Source: Dehalococcoidales bacterium
GTDB taxonomy: Bacteria > Chloroflexota > Dehalococcoidia > Dehalococcoidales > UBA2162
NCBI GenBank assembly: GCA_016844285.1
Contig: JAENIS010000050.1
Coordinates: 1 to 10,674, forward strand
Reading direction: 5' to 3'
Length of the DNA: 10,674 bases
Position numbers and translations under genes: made by a program. The notes under the pieces were generated by a model. It worked only from the letters and a program-made list of their open reading frames with translations. It was not told the origin of the DNA and made no database searches. Shown here piece after piece: positions 1 through 7,724 of the stretch (position 1 is its first letter; every line of letters begins with the position of its first letter).

Positions 1-1
1 C

Positions 2-991
2 GTCATCTTTGCCCTCGGGGTAATCGGCATCAGCCAGGCCAGCAATCTGGTCATGTTCTACGCTTGCTTTCTGGTGACTGGTTTAGGCGGTGCCATTAGC
101 ATCCATATGGTGCCAATGACCGTCATCGCCAGATGGTTCAAGAAAAATATCGGTAAGGCTAGTGGCATTCTGGCGATGGGGATGGCGATTGGTGGTCTGT
201 TCGCCCCTCTGTTAGTCAAGGGGATTGATGCCTATGGCTGGCAAACCCTGATGATTTACCTGGCCGTTGGTATATTGATACTGGGTATACCGCTGTCTTT
301 CCTGTTCCGCAGTCGACCGGAAGACTATGGTCTTTTGCCTGATGGCAAAGCGTCGGGTGATGTCAAAGGTTCGAGCACCGATGATTTTAGCGTAGGGGTC
401 AGGGAAGCATTGAAGATGCCGTCTTTTTGGTATATCGGGATAGCATCGATGTTTCAAATGACTGCGTTGAATGCCGTCGCCCTCCATCAGATGCCATATT
501 TGACCAGTCTCGGCATGGGAAGGCCAACGGCGGCTTTAGCCGTAACTATCTTCTCTCTGGTCGGTCTTGTCGCCCGCCTGCTTTTTGGGATTCTGGCTGA
601 CATTTTCCCGAAGAAGTACGTCATGGCTTTGTCGATGGGGCTAACCACTGCCGGATTGGTTATTTTCGGTCTCATTGATGGCAGTTCATTCTCTAGAGTG
701 GTTCTATTCGCGGTCATCTACGGTGTTGGTGCTGGCGGGGCGACGCCACTCAGGGCGCCGGTTGTTAGAGAATATTTCGGCATCAAGCACTTTGGGGCGA
801 TTTTTGGTCTGATTGCTGTTTTCACCACTATTGGTTCTAGCATGGGCGCCCCTACGGCAGGATTGGTGTTCGACACACGCGGTGTGTATCACCCGGTATG
901 GTTTGTAATCGCTGGTTTGACGACGATGGGAACGATTTTAATCTTAATGTTGCCACCAGCTTCCAGGAAGCCAAGTCCGGTGGTGAGTTAA
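2..991 (+). CDS. MFS transporter, 5'-truncated by window edge
   Basis: This is the C-terminal 329 codons of a major facilitator superfamily permease in the inner membrane. The reading frame is open from base 2 with no start needed, so the first visible Met (position 53) is probably internal and roughly 80-90 residues lie outside the window. The visible part begins within an early membrane helix. It then shows the cytoplasmic motif ARWFKKNIGKASGI, typical of the oxalate/monocarboxylate-like MFS branch. A central loop follows (SRPEDYGLLPDG, then a charged linker), and then a second six-helix half carrying the motif-A-like FGILADIFPKK between helices and a glycine-rich GVGAGGATPL segment. The gene ends in TAA. 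The substrate cannot be read from the sequence; an organic acid or other small anion is only a family-level guess. The promoter is not visible. Confidence 0.9.
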   Translation, partial: VIFALGVIGISQASNLVMFYACFLVTGLGGAISIHMVPMTVIARWFKKNIGKASGILAMGMAIGGLFAPLLVKGIDAYGWQTLMIYLAVGILILGIPLSFLFRSRPEDYGLLPDGKASGDVKGSSTDDFSVGVREALKMPSFWYIGIASMFQMTALNAVALHQMPYLTSLGMGRPTAALAVTIFSLVGLVARLLFGILADIFPKKYVMALSMGLTTAGLVIFGLIDGSSFSRVVLFAVIYGVGAGGATPLRAPVVREYFGIKHFGAIFGLIAVFTTIGSSMGAPTAGLVFDTRGVYHPVWFVIAGLTTMGTILILMLPPASRKPSPVVS

Positions 992-992
992 A

Positions 993-1024
993 GCACTTTT
1001 TCCGCAATCCTGCGGTTAAAAAGC
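993..1024. other. Hairpin just after the MFS gene
   Basis: An imperfect hairpin starts 2 nt after the MFS stop codon. The core is ccgca/tgcgg around a 4-nt loop (1002-1015), extended by T-rich and A-rich flanks that also pair. There is no T-run after the stem on the + strand, so it is not a canonical intrinsic terminator. It could still act as a 3'-end stabiliser. Weak call. Confidence 0.3.
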
Positions 1025-1137
1025 CTCTCGCTCTTCCTCAATCTTTTCCCTTCGGATATCTTTGTCAATAGATGCTAAACCCTTGAAACTGTTATTAACC
1101 TAAAGAAAAAGATTGTTTAATAACCTATCCTCCTGAA

Positions 1138-1246
1138 CCCCCTTCCCTTCAAGGGAAGGGGGAGTGTAGGGAAGAGAGGGGCAAAGCCCCTCTCTAAAAT
1201 CCCTTCCCTCTCCCCTTCGTAAGGGGAGAGGGATAAAGGGTGAGGG
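1138..1246. repeat. Composite palindromic intergenic repeat, copy 1
   Basis: Three near-perfect G/C-rich palindromes follow one another. The first is 1138-1162, with 12-bp arms (cccccttccctt) and a 1-nt loop. The second is 1173-1195, with 10-bp arms (agagaggggc) and loop aaa. The third is 1206-1232, with 12-bp arms (ccctctcccctt) and loop cgt. A tail resembling ataaagggtgagg follows. The second and third palindromes and the tail recur in the same order at 9361-9430, so this is a dispersed modular element and not a gene-specific terminator. No T-run follows any arm and no coding potential is seen. A REP/MITE-like non-autonomous element is the best description. Confidence 0.8.
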
Positions 1247-1273
1247 GTAGTAAACAATCTTAAAGGATAACTC

Positions 1274-1302
1274 TTGATAAATTTCTCAACTGGTAGTATA
1301 GT
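1274..1302 (+). promoter_or_regulatory. Sigma70-type promoter for the tRNA nucleotidyltransferase-hppA-secDF operon
   Basis: A -35 box TTGATA (1274-1279) and a -10 box TATAGT (1297-1302) are separated by exactly 17 bp. The expected start is near 1308-1310, giving a leader of about 137 nt to the preferred ATG. It is the first good promoter after the repeat array and faces the operon. Confidence 0.6.
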
Positions 1303-1307
1303 AATCT

Positions 1308-1321
1308 GGTTTAGCTAAACC
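1308..1321. promoter_or_regulatory. Perfect 14-bp palindrome at the predicted transcription start
   Basis: ggtttagctaaacc is a perfect 14-bp inverted repeat starting 5 nt after the -10 box, exactly where transcription should begin. A dimeric repressor bound here would block initiation, so it is an operator candidate. No known regulator site was recognised, and a single palindrome of this length could occur by chance. Confidence 0.35.
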
Positions 1322-1445
1322 TCACGCGGCCACTTTGCCTGGCAACCGGGTAAGTAAACTCAGGAATAGATAGAAAGATTTGGTATCAGTTATTAACACC
1401 AACAGACCGTGCTTCCCCATAGAGAGTAAGTGGAAGGGTAGTGGT

Positions 1446-2987
1446 ATGGGCTTTACGGAAACAGACGTAAGAAATCTTTTCAGCCATCCGACCAGGGCCA
1501 GGTTACTACCGCTATTGACCCAACTGAGCCACCTCCTTGCTGAGCAAGGTATTGAGTCCTATCTTGTTGGTGGAGTTGTCCGCGATGTGCTGTTGGGACG
1601 GGAAACGGCTGATATTGATATTGCCATCAGCGCCGACGCCCTGGAAGTGGCTCAAAAGATAGCGGCGGCTCTTGGCGGTAGATATGTCCCGCTGGATAAA
1701 GTAAATAAGGTAGGCCGAGTCGTTCTCTTCCCGCCGGAATCAACCTGGGGACAGTGGCAGATTGATTTCTCCACATTTGAGGGCCAAATAGAGCTGGACC
1801 TGGCGCGACGCGATTTTACGATAGATGCCATGGCTATTGACCTCATCCGCCTGGGGGAGGAGACTGGTGCCATTCAACTTATCGACCCTTTTCGTGGCCG
1901 TAACGACCTCTGTCAACATCTGATTCGGGCGGTGACGGAGACGGTTTTTACCTCGGATGCAGTACGTTTGTTGCGAGCGGTGCGCCTGGCGGCTGAGCTT
2001 CGCTTTAGTATTGACCGGGAGACGGAACTTCTGATGCAACGTAGCGCCCATCTCATCCCCAGTGTCGCTGGCGAGCGAGTAAGAGAGGAGCTACTGCGAC
2101 TTTTGGCGGTGGTCTGGGGTGGAGAACCCTTCGCCTACCTTGATGAACTGGGGCTACTAATGGAGATATTCCCCGAGCTGGCCGCAACCAGGGGCGTCGG
2201 GCAACCGAAGGAGCACTTCTGGAATGTTTTCGAACACACTCTCAAGACAGTAACGGCGGTCGACTTTCTGCTCAGGCAGGGAGATTGGGAGTTTGCTGGT
2301 GGGGAAGTGCTCGCCGCAGCTCCCTGGTCGGAGACGCTGGCTCAGCACTTCGACCAGCCAGTCAGCGATGGTAGCACCAGGCGGTCCCTACTCAAACTGG
2401 CGGCACTACTTCATGATGTCGCCAAACCACAAAGTAAAACAATTGATATCGAAGGGCGGATGCGCTTTTTAGGACACGCCTTAGAAGGGGCCGCCATCGT
2501 TGTCAACAGGCTGGAAAAACTAAGATTCAGCAATAAAGAAATAAAGCTGGTAGAGAGTGAAGTCCGTTATCACATGCGGCCAGGGCAGATGTATCAGGAC
2601 GAACTGCCCACCCGCCGGGCAATCTACCGCTATTTCCGTGATAATGAAGAGGCTGGTATTGATACCCTTTTCCTCAATCTGGCTGACCATCTGGCGACTC
2701 GTGGCCCGCACCTTGACCTTGCCCACTGGCAGACTCATGCTCGGATGGTAGCATATATGCTTACCCAGCATTCTCAGCAGGAAATTCGTCCGCCCAAACT
2801 AGTTGACGGATATGATATAATCAATATCTTTAGACTGGAGCCCGGAGCTAAAATTGGTGAAACCCTGGAGGCCGTACGAGCAGCATACGCTTCAGGTGAG
2901 ATAACAACAAGAGAGGAGGCGCTTGTCTTCATTGATGAATTGCTGAGTAATCAGGGGAAAAGACGAGACCATGTTGTACCGGAGTAA
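1446..2987 (+). CDS. CCA tRNA nucleotidyltransferase / poly(A) polymerase family protein with HD domain
   Basis: This is a predicted cytoplasmic enzyme that adds or repairs the 3' CCA end of tRNAs using CTP and ATP and releases pyrophosphate. Numbering is from ATG 1446 (513 aa). The polymerase-beta-type head domain carries GGVVRD (42-47) and the metal-binding DID (56-58), followed by RRDFT (121-125). LLRAVRLA near 175-182 belongs to the RNA-binding neck. The C-terminal half is an HD domain with LLHDVAKP (H323, D324) and a second metal-ligand-like GH at 343-344, which may give phosphohydrolase activity. The reading frame also runs upstream to a TTG at 1380, but ATG 1446 is preferred: it has a purine-rich ggaaggg about 8-9 nt upstream, and the extra 22 residues look unlike the family. 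Separating CCA-adding from poly(A)- or A-adding relatives is not possible from this sequence. It is the first gene of the probable operon, with hppA starting 22 nt downstream. Confidence 0.88.
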   Translation: MGFTETDVRNLFSHPTRARLLPLLTQLSHLLAEQGIESYLVGGVVRDVLLGRETADIDIAISADALEVAQKIAAALGGRYVPLDKVNKVGRVVLFPPESTWGQWQIDFSTFEGQIELDLARRDFTIDAMAIDLIRLGEETGAIQLIDPFRGRNDLCQHLIRAVTETVFTSDAVRLLRAVRLAAELRFSIDRETELLMQRSAHLIPSVAGERVREELLRLLAVVWGGEPFAYLDELGLLMEIFPELAATRGVGQPKEHFWNVFEHTLKTVTAVDFLLRQGDWEFAGGEVLAAAPWSETLAQHFDQPVSDGSTRRSLLKLAALLHDVAKPQSKTIDIEGRMRFLGHALEGAAIVVNRLEKLRFSNKEIKLVESEVRYHMRPGQMYQDELPTRRAIYRYFRDNEEAGIDTLFLNLADHLATRGPHLDLAHWQTHARMVAYMLTQHSQQEIRPPKLVDGYDIINIFRLEPGAKIGETLEAVRAAYASGEITTREEALVFIDELLSNQGKRRDHVVPE

Positions 2988-3009
2988 AATTTGTGGAAAG
3001 GAGTCGTGA

Positions 3010-5259
3010 ATGGGTATAACACTATTTGAAGGCTTCCAAGTCGCCACCACCTTTGAGAAATATTCTCTCATCTTTGTCGTCTTAATCGCCATCATTGGCC
3101 TCTTGTATGCCGCTTTTCTTACCCGCCAGATATTGAGGGAACCGGAAGGCAATGAAAAAATGAAGCATATCGCCAATGCGATACGCACCGGCGGTAATGC
3201 CTATCTCATGCGCCAGTTCCGTACCATACTGTTCCTTGTCTTTATACTGGCGGTGTTCGTCTTCTTCACCGGCTGGTTTGCCGGCGGCACCTCCGTCTAT
3301 AACAACCCGAAATGGCTTATCGGACTGGGGCGGGCGGGTGGCTTCCTGATGGGTGCCCTGTTCTCCGCCCTGGTTGGCTATATCGGCATGAACATGGCAA
3401 TGCAAGGTAATATCCGGGTGGCTCAGGCAGCACGCTCGAGCTTCACCAAGGCCCTGCAAATAGCCTACCGCACCGGCACCATCACCGGCATGCTCACCGA
3501 TGGCCTTGGCCTGCTCGGTGGGACGATAATCTTCATCATCTTCTTCAAGGATGCCCCACTGGTGCTCCTCGGTTTTGGCTTCGGCGGTACGTTAATCGCC
3601 CTGTTTATGCGTGTTGGCGGCGGTATCTATACCAAGGCTGCCGATGTCGGCGCTGACCTGGTAGGCAAGGTGGAAAAAGGTATTCCCGAGGATGACCCAC
3701 GTAATGCCGCCGTGATTGCCGACCTGGTCGGCGATAATGTGGGTGACTGCGCCGGGATGGCCGCCGATATTTTCGAGTCTTATGAAGTCACCATTGTTTC
3801 AGCGATGATACTGGGGCTGTTCATCTCCGAGATTACCGGGGAGCTCAGCTGGATTATCTTCCCGTTGCTGGTGCGGGCCGCTGGCGTTGTCTCCTCCATC
3901 ATCAGTACCTATACCGTACGAGCGTTACGCGAGGGCGAGAATGCCATGAACGCCATACACCGGGGCTACTGGCTGGCGGCGGGGATTTCGGTCGCCTCCT
4001 TCTTCCTCTTCGCCTTCTTTTATACCAAAGACCTCAGGTTTTTCTGGGCAACCGCCGTGGGCGTTGTCCTGGCCATCGCCATCAACTACCTGACTGATTA
4101 CTACACCTCCACCGAATACCCACCCGTCAAGGAAGTCGCCCGGTCCACTAAGACCGGGGCGGCCACCGATATTCTTGCCGGTCTTGGTATTGGTTATGAA
4201 AGCACCGTCATGGCCATCCTCGTCATCGCCCTGTCCATTGTCGCCTCGGCGATTATCTGGGGGGGCGCCGGCAGCGGCACCGAGAATATCCTCTACATCT
4301 TCTACGGTGTCGCACTCTGCGGTATCGGCCAGCTCACCCTGACCGGCAACAACATCTCCATGGACGCCTTTGGCCCGGTCTCGGATAATGCCAACGGCAT
4401 TGCCGAAATGGCGGGGCTGGAGCCTAAAGCCCGGCAGACCCTGGCTGACCTGGATGCGGTGGGCAATACCACCAAGGCAATCACCAAGGGCATCGCCATC
4501 GCCTCCGCTGTCCTGGCGTCGGTCGCCCTGTTCGGCGCCTTCTATGCGGACTATCAGCTCGAGACCATCAACCTGATCAAGTGGCAGGTGTTTGTCGCCT
4601 TCCTTATCGGCGGTTCCATCCCCTTCCTGTTCAGCGCGCTCACCATCGCTGCGGTCGGCCGCGCTGCCTACCAGATAGTCAACGAGGTACGCTACCAGTT
4701 TAAGAGCGTCCCGGGGGTCTGGGAAGGCACGGTTGACCCGGACTATGGCCGGGTGGTCTCCATCTGCACCGGCGCCGCTCAGAAGGAACTGCTGACACCG
4801 GCGCTCCTCGGCATCATCTCGCCGATAGTCATCGGCTTCCTCTTCGGGCTGGAGGCTCTGGCCGGATTCCTGGCTGGCGTCATCCTGGTGGGACAACTGC
4901 TGGCGGTATTTATGTCCAATGCCGGCGGTGCCTGGGATAATGCCAAGAAGACCATCGAGGACGGGCTTTACGGCGGCAAAGGCTCGGAAGCCCACAAGGC
5001 CAGCGTCACCGGTGATACCGTGGGCGACCCGCTCAAGGATACCGCCGGGCCGGCGCTGAACCCGCTCATCAAAGTGATTAACCTGGTGGCAGTTATCTCA
5101 GCCTCAATGATGGTGGTGTCAGTGGCCGGTGGTGGCTTTGAGGAGAGGGGACTCACCCCGGTAACGATTACTATTGTCGTCGTTGGGCTGCTCGTCATTG
5201 TCGCTAGTGTCTGGATGTCGAAGAGACAGGCATCGTTCGGACGAGAGGTCGATGAATAG
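3010..5259 (+). CDS. hppA: Membrane-bound proton-translocating pyrophosphatase, K+-independent type
   Basis: This is an integral membrane pyrophosphatase (749 aa, about 16 helices) that hydrolyses cytoplasmic pyrophosphate and pumps ions outward. The start ATG follows AAAGGAG by 6 nt. Substrate-site motifs are complete: DVGADLVGKVE (212-222), DNVGD (242-246) with AGMAADIFES after it, GNNISMDAFGP (446-455 region), and the C-terminal block with DNAKK, GDTVGDPLKDTAGP and NPLIK. The segment GNTTKA (485-490) has Lys489 where K+-dependent enzymes have Ala, which in this family predicts K+ independence and normally H+ pumping. The helix after DNVGD reads FESYEV: Glu255, directly after Phe, is at the position used in K+-independent H+ pumps, while Glu259 is an extra acid one turn later. 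The gene lies 22 nt after the tRNA nucleotidyltransferase and 68 nt before secD. Codon use is more G/C-rich than in the flanking genes, as expected for a highly expressed gene. Confidence 0.97.
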   Translation: MGITLFEGFQVATTFEKYSLIFVVLIAIIGLLYAAFLTRQILREPEGNEKMKHIANAIRTGGNAYLMRQFRTILFLVFILAVFVFFTGWFAGGTSVYNNPKWLIGLGRAGGFLMGALFSALVGYIGMNMAMQGNIRVAQAARSSFTKALQIAYRTGTITGMLTDGLGLLGGTIIFIIFFKDAPLVLLGFGFGGTLIALFMRVGGGIYTKAADVGADLVGKVEKGIPEDDPRNAAVIADLVGDNVGDCAGMAADIFESYEVTIVSAMILGLFISEITGELSWIIFPLLVRAAGVVSSIISTYTVRALREGENAMNAIHRGYWLAAGISVASFFLFAFFYTKDLRFFWATAVGVVLAIAINYLTDYYTSTEYPPVKEVARSTKTGAATDILAGLGIGYESTVMAILVIALSIVASAIIWGGAGSGTENILYIFYGVALCGIGQLTLTGNNISMDAFGPVSDNANGIAEMAGLEPKARQTLADLDAVGNTTKAITKGIAIASAVLASVALFGAFYADYQLETINLIKWQVFVAFLIGGSIPFLFSALTIAAVGRAAYQIVNEVRYQFKSVPGVWEGTVDPDYGRVVSICTGAAQKELLTPALLGIISPIVIGFLFGLEALAGFLAGVILVGQLLAVFMSNAGGAWDNAKKTIEDGLYGGKGSEAHKASVTGDTVGDPLKDTAGPALNPLIKVINLVAVISASMMVVSVAGGGFEERGLTPVTITIVVVGLLVIVASVWMSKRQASFGREVDE

Positions 5260-5327
5260 TAACGCTATCTCGCCATTTTTAGGGACGAATTAAGTCTGAC
5301 AAGACCTGATTAAAGTAGAGAGAAAGT

Positions 5328-6683
5328 ATGCCGAGAAGAAATACGTTGGTTTTCTTAATCGTGCTGGCCATCTTTGTGGTGGCGGCGCTGGTGGTTTTCC
5401 CTATTGAGAAAGGAACATGGTTCAAGAAGGGAATACGGCTGGGGCTGGATTTGCAGGGTGGCACCCGTATTATCTACAGTGCTAACTTAGCCGGGATAGC
5501 CGCCGGTGATGTCGCCAGCACGATGGATGGGACCATCGCCGTTCTGACCAACCGAATCAATCCGATGGGGGTAAGCGAGACCAGTATTCGTACATTAGGC
5601 GAGAACCAGATTCTGGTCGAAATACCGGGGAGAACACTCACGGATAAAGAAAAAGAGGGTCTTTCCCGTGTGGCTTTGCTGGAGTTTGCGGAGCTTACCA
5701 CCGATAACGCCAGCGCCAGATGGGACAATGAGCTGGGCAAATGGAAACCAGTTACCGGCATCATCGGTGGCGAAACGAAGGAATTGACCAGCCGCTACTT
5801 CAAAAAGAATACTTATGTCAGCCGGGACAATCTGAACCAGATACGGCTAGAATTCGAGTGGGACACAGAGGGAAGCCAGCTATCGGAGCAAATTACCACC
5901 CGGCTGCTCAATCAGCCGCTGGCCATCTTTGAAGGTAACGAGCCGCTGCGGGGAGCGGATAATCGTCCCATTGCGCCGTATATTCGGGCGACGATTACCA
6001 ACCGGGGTGAGATTACCGGGTTAAGTATGGGTGATGCGACCAGCTTATCCCAGCAGTTAAATGCCGGCCGTTTACCGGTACCCCTGACACTGGACCCCAC
6101 TTCATTGGACATCCCGGCATCGCTGGGGAACGATTTTTTTAAGAAGAGCCTCCGTGCTGGGATGTTAGGTATCCTGATGACCATGCTTTTTATGACTATC
6201 TACTATCGCGTCTCAGGGCTAATGGCAAGCCTGGCATTAGCCTACTATGCCTTCCTCACTTTAGCTATTTTCAAGCTGCTGGGGGTTACCCTTACCCTGG
6301 CGGGCATCGCTGGCTTCATCCTATCGGTGGGCATGGCGATAGATGCCAATGTCCTCATCTTTGAACGCATGAAAGAGGAAATGTGGGCGGGACGAAGTCT
6401 GGGCGCAGCCATCGACGCCGGTTTTAACCGTGCCTGGCCGGCGATACTTGATAGCAACGTGACGACAATACTGGCCGGGGTGATTCTCTACTGGCTGGGG
6501 AACAGTAATATCATCGCCAGCGATGTTGCCAAGGGTTTCGCGGTGACGCTGATGATAGGTGTAGCGGTGAGCATGTTTACCGCCATAACGGTGACCCGCA
6601 CTTTCGTCCGCGCCTTCGCTGGTACCACTTTAGCTCAGAATACATCTCTATTCGCTCCATATCAGAGGAAGATAAATGTTTGA
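5328..6683 (+). CDS. secD: Protein translocase subunit SecD
   Basis: This is a membrane subunit of the SecDF complex, which uses the ion gradient to pull secreted proteins out of the SecYEG channel on the outer face. It has one N-terminal helix (about 7-24), then the signature DLQGG (41-45). A periplasmic/extracellular-type domain follows, ending in the conserved LNAGRLPVPL (245-254). The C-terminal five-helix RND-like block starts near 273. Its GMAIDANVLIFERMKEE (335-351) contains Asp339, the equivalent of the proton-relay Asp of the family. At 451 aa it is shorter than enterobacterial SecD (about 615 aa), as is usual for Gram-positive-like and Chloroflexota forms. Only a weak gagagaaag lies upstream of the ATG. 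It overlaps secF by 8 nt (ATGTTTGA). Confidence 0.96.
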   Translation: MPRRNTLVFLIVLAIFVVAALVVFPIEKGTWFKKGIRLGLDLQGGTRIIYSANLAGIAAGDVASTMDGTIAVLTNRINPMGVSETSIRTLGENQILVEIPGRTLTDKEKEGLSRVALLEFAELTTDNASARWDNELGKWKPVTGIIGGETKELTSRYFKKNTYVSRDNLNQIRLEFEWDTEGSQLSEQITTRLLNQPLAIFEGNEPLRGADNRPIAPYIRATITNRGEITGLSMGDATSLSQQLNAGRLPVPLTLDPTSLDIPASLGNDFFKKSLRAGMLGILMTMLFMTIYYRVSGLMASLALAYYAFLTLAIFKLLGVTLTLAGIAGFILSVGMAIDANVLIFERMKEEMWAGRSLGAAIDAGFNRAWPAILDSNVTTILAGVILYWLGNSNIIASDVAKGFAVTLMIGVAVSMFTAITVTRTFVRAFAGTTLAQNTSLFAPYQRKINV

Positions 6684-7605
6684 TATTATTGGGAAAAGGT
6701 TCTGGTATTTTTTAATTTCCGGGATAGTCATACTGTCCGGCATAATTGCGCTTAGCCTTTTCCATCTTTCACCGGGGATTGATTTTAGAGGCGGCACCGA
6801 GCTTAATATTACTTTTAAGCAGACAGTAGACACCCAACAGGTGATAGACACGTTAGCCAGCCTGGGATACACTGGCAGCAACACAGTGGTTCTACACGGC
6901 CGTGGCAACGACTACACCATCGATTTACCGGATATTACCCTCGACGCCAAGGCGGCCGTGCTCACTGGCTTGACGGCAAAATTAGGCGAGTATACCAGCG
7001 GACGTTTTCAATCAGTCGCCCCAAAAGCGGCGGCTAACACGACCACTAATGCGACTATTGCGGTAATTATCTCAGCCATTGGTATGCTGCTCTATATTAG
7101 CTGGGCATTCCACCGTATGCCCAATCCCTTCCGCTGGGGCGTCTGTGCCATCGCCGCGCTAGTCCATGATGTGCTGGTGGTCTTAGGCACGTTTGCCATC
7201 TTCAGTGCCTTATTTGGCTGGCAGGTTGATTTGATGTTCATTGCCGCCGTTTTGACGGTCATCGGCTATAGCGTCAACGATACCATTGTTGTCTTTGACA
7301 GAATACGTGAGAACCTGAGCAGGAACCCAGGTATGGACTTTGAGATGGTCGTCAACAATAGCCTGGTCCAGACCATGTCGCGTACTCTTATCACCGGAGT
7401 GGGTACATTATTTACGCTCATTGCCCTCGTCATCATTGTTGGTGCCCCTGTTCAGAACCTCATTATGGTGCTTTTAGTCGGCATTATTACCGGAACCTAT
7501 AGTGCGATTGGCACCGCCGCATCTTTGCTGGTAGTCTGGAGAAAAGGAGAATGGGGCCGATTCATTGGGCGGAGAGCTCTATCCACCGCCAAAATTAACG
7601 GGTGA
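6676..7605 (+). CDS. secF: Protein translocase subunit SecF
   Basis: This is the partner of SecD in the SecDF translocation motor (309 aa). It has an N-terminal helix (about 9-28), the DFRGG signature (36-40), a short extracytoplasmic domain, and a block of about five helices from about 125. The key motif is GYSVNDTIVVFDRIREN (197-213). The start lies inside secD: its ATG at 6676 is in a different frame and precedes the secD TGA. A gagga-like site sits 5-7 nt before it, which suggests translational coupling. The end is marked by tandem in-frame stops TGA TAG. The last 23 codons have a diverged copy at 8021-8095, just before the CDF gene. That copy ends TTAKAKWR where this gene ends STAKING, so this C-terminus may differ from the ancestral one. 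Confidence 0.96.
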   Translation: MFDIIGKRFWYFLISGIVILSGIIALSLFHLSPGIDFRGGTELNITFKQTVDTQQVIDTLASLGYTGSNTVVLHGRGNDYTIDLPDITLDAKAAVLTGLTAKLGEYTSGRFQSVAPKAAANTTTNATIAVIISAIGMLLYISWAFHRMPNPFRWGVCAIAALVHDVLVVLGTFAIFSALFGWQVDLMFIAAVLTVIGYSVNDTIVVFDRIRENLSRNPGMDFEMVVNNSLVQTMSRTLITGVGTLFTLIALVIIVGAPVQNLIMVLLVGIITGTYSAIGTAASLLVVWRKGEWGRFIGRRALSTAKING

Positions 7606-7689
7606 TAGTAAGGTGTTAGGCTACCCAAGGCAGAAGAGGAAGCATACTTATGTGTGGTCAGGCTTGTTCTGAATAGCCAGTTTTCCGTC

Positions 7690-7718
7690 TTGACGTAACC
7701 ACATTACAGAGGTATAAT
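7690..7718 (+). promoter_or_regulatory. Near-consensus sigma70 promoter for the structured RNA
   Basis: The -35 box TTGACG (7690-7695) and the -10 box TATAAT (7713-7718, perfect consensus) are separated by exactly 17 bp. This is the strongest promoter in the window. Expected initiation is near 7724-7726, giving a transcript of about 110 nt up to the terminator, or a long leader for the CDF gene if the terminator is read through. Confidence 0.75.
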
Positions 7719-7724
7719 AGCACC

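Noticed and set aside
1138..1232. Palindromes as ordinary intrinsic terminators of the MFS gene
   Set aside because: No T-run follows any of the stems, and the same modules recur in the same order at another locus, so they are primarily a dispersed repeat.
1380..1445. TTG start for the tRNA nucleotidyltransferase
   Set aside because: It adds 22 residues unlike the family and has only a weak agaaag before it. ATG 1446 has a better ribosome site and a family-like N-terminus. Not fully excluded.
1309..1445. A riboswitch in the leader of the tRNA nucleotidyltransferase
   Set aside because: The ggcaaccggg wording slightly recalls a SAM-I element, but the other conserved parts and a terminator or sequestering helix are missing.
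3925..4995. Long minus-strand frame (356 codons) opposite hppA
   Set aside because: It is a shadow of the G/C-biased codons of hppA: the translation is low-complexity and charged, with no domain, and hppA is clearly real on the + strand.
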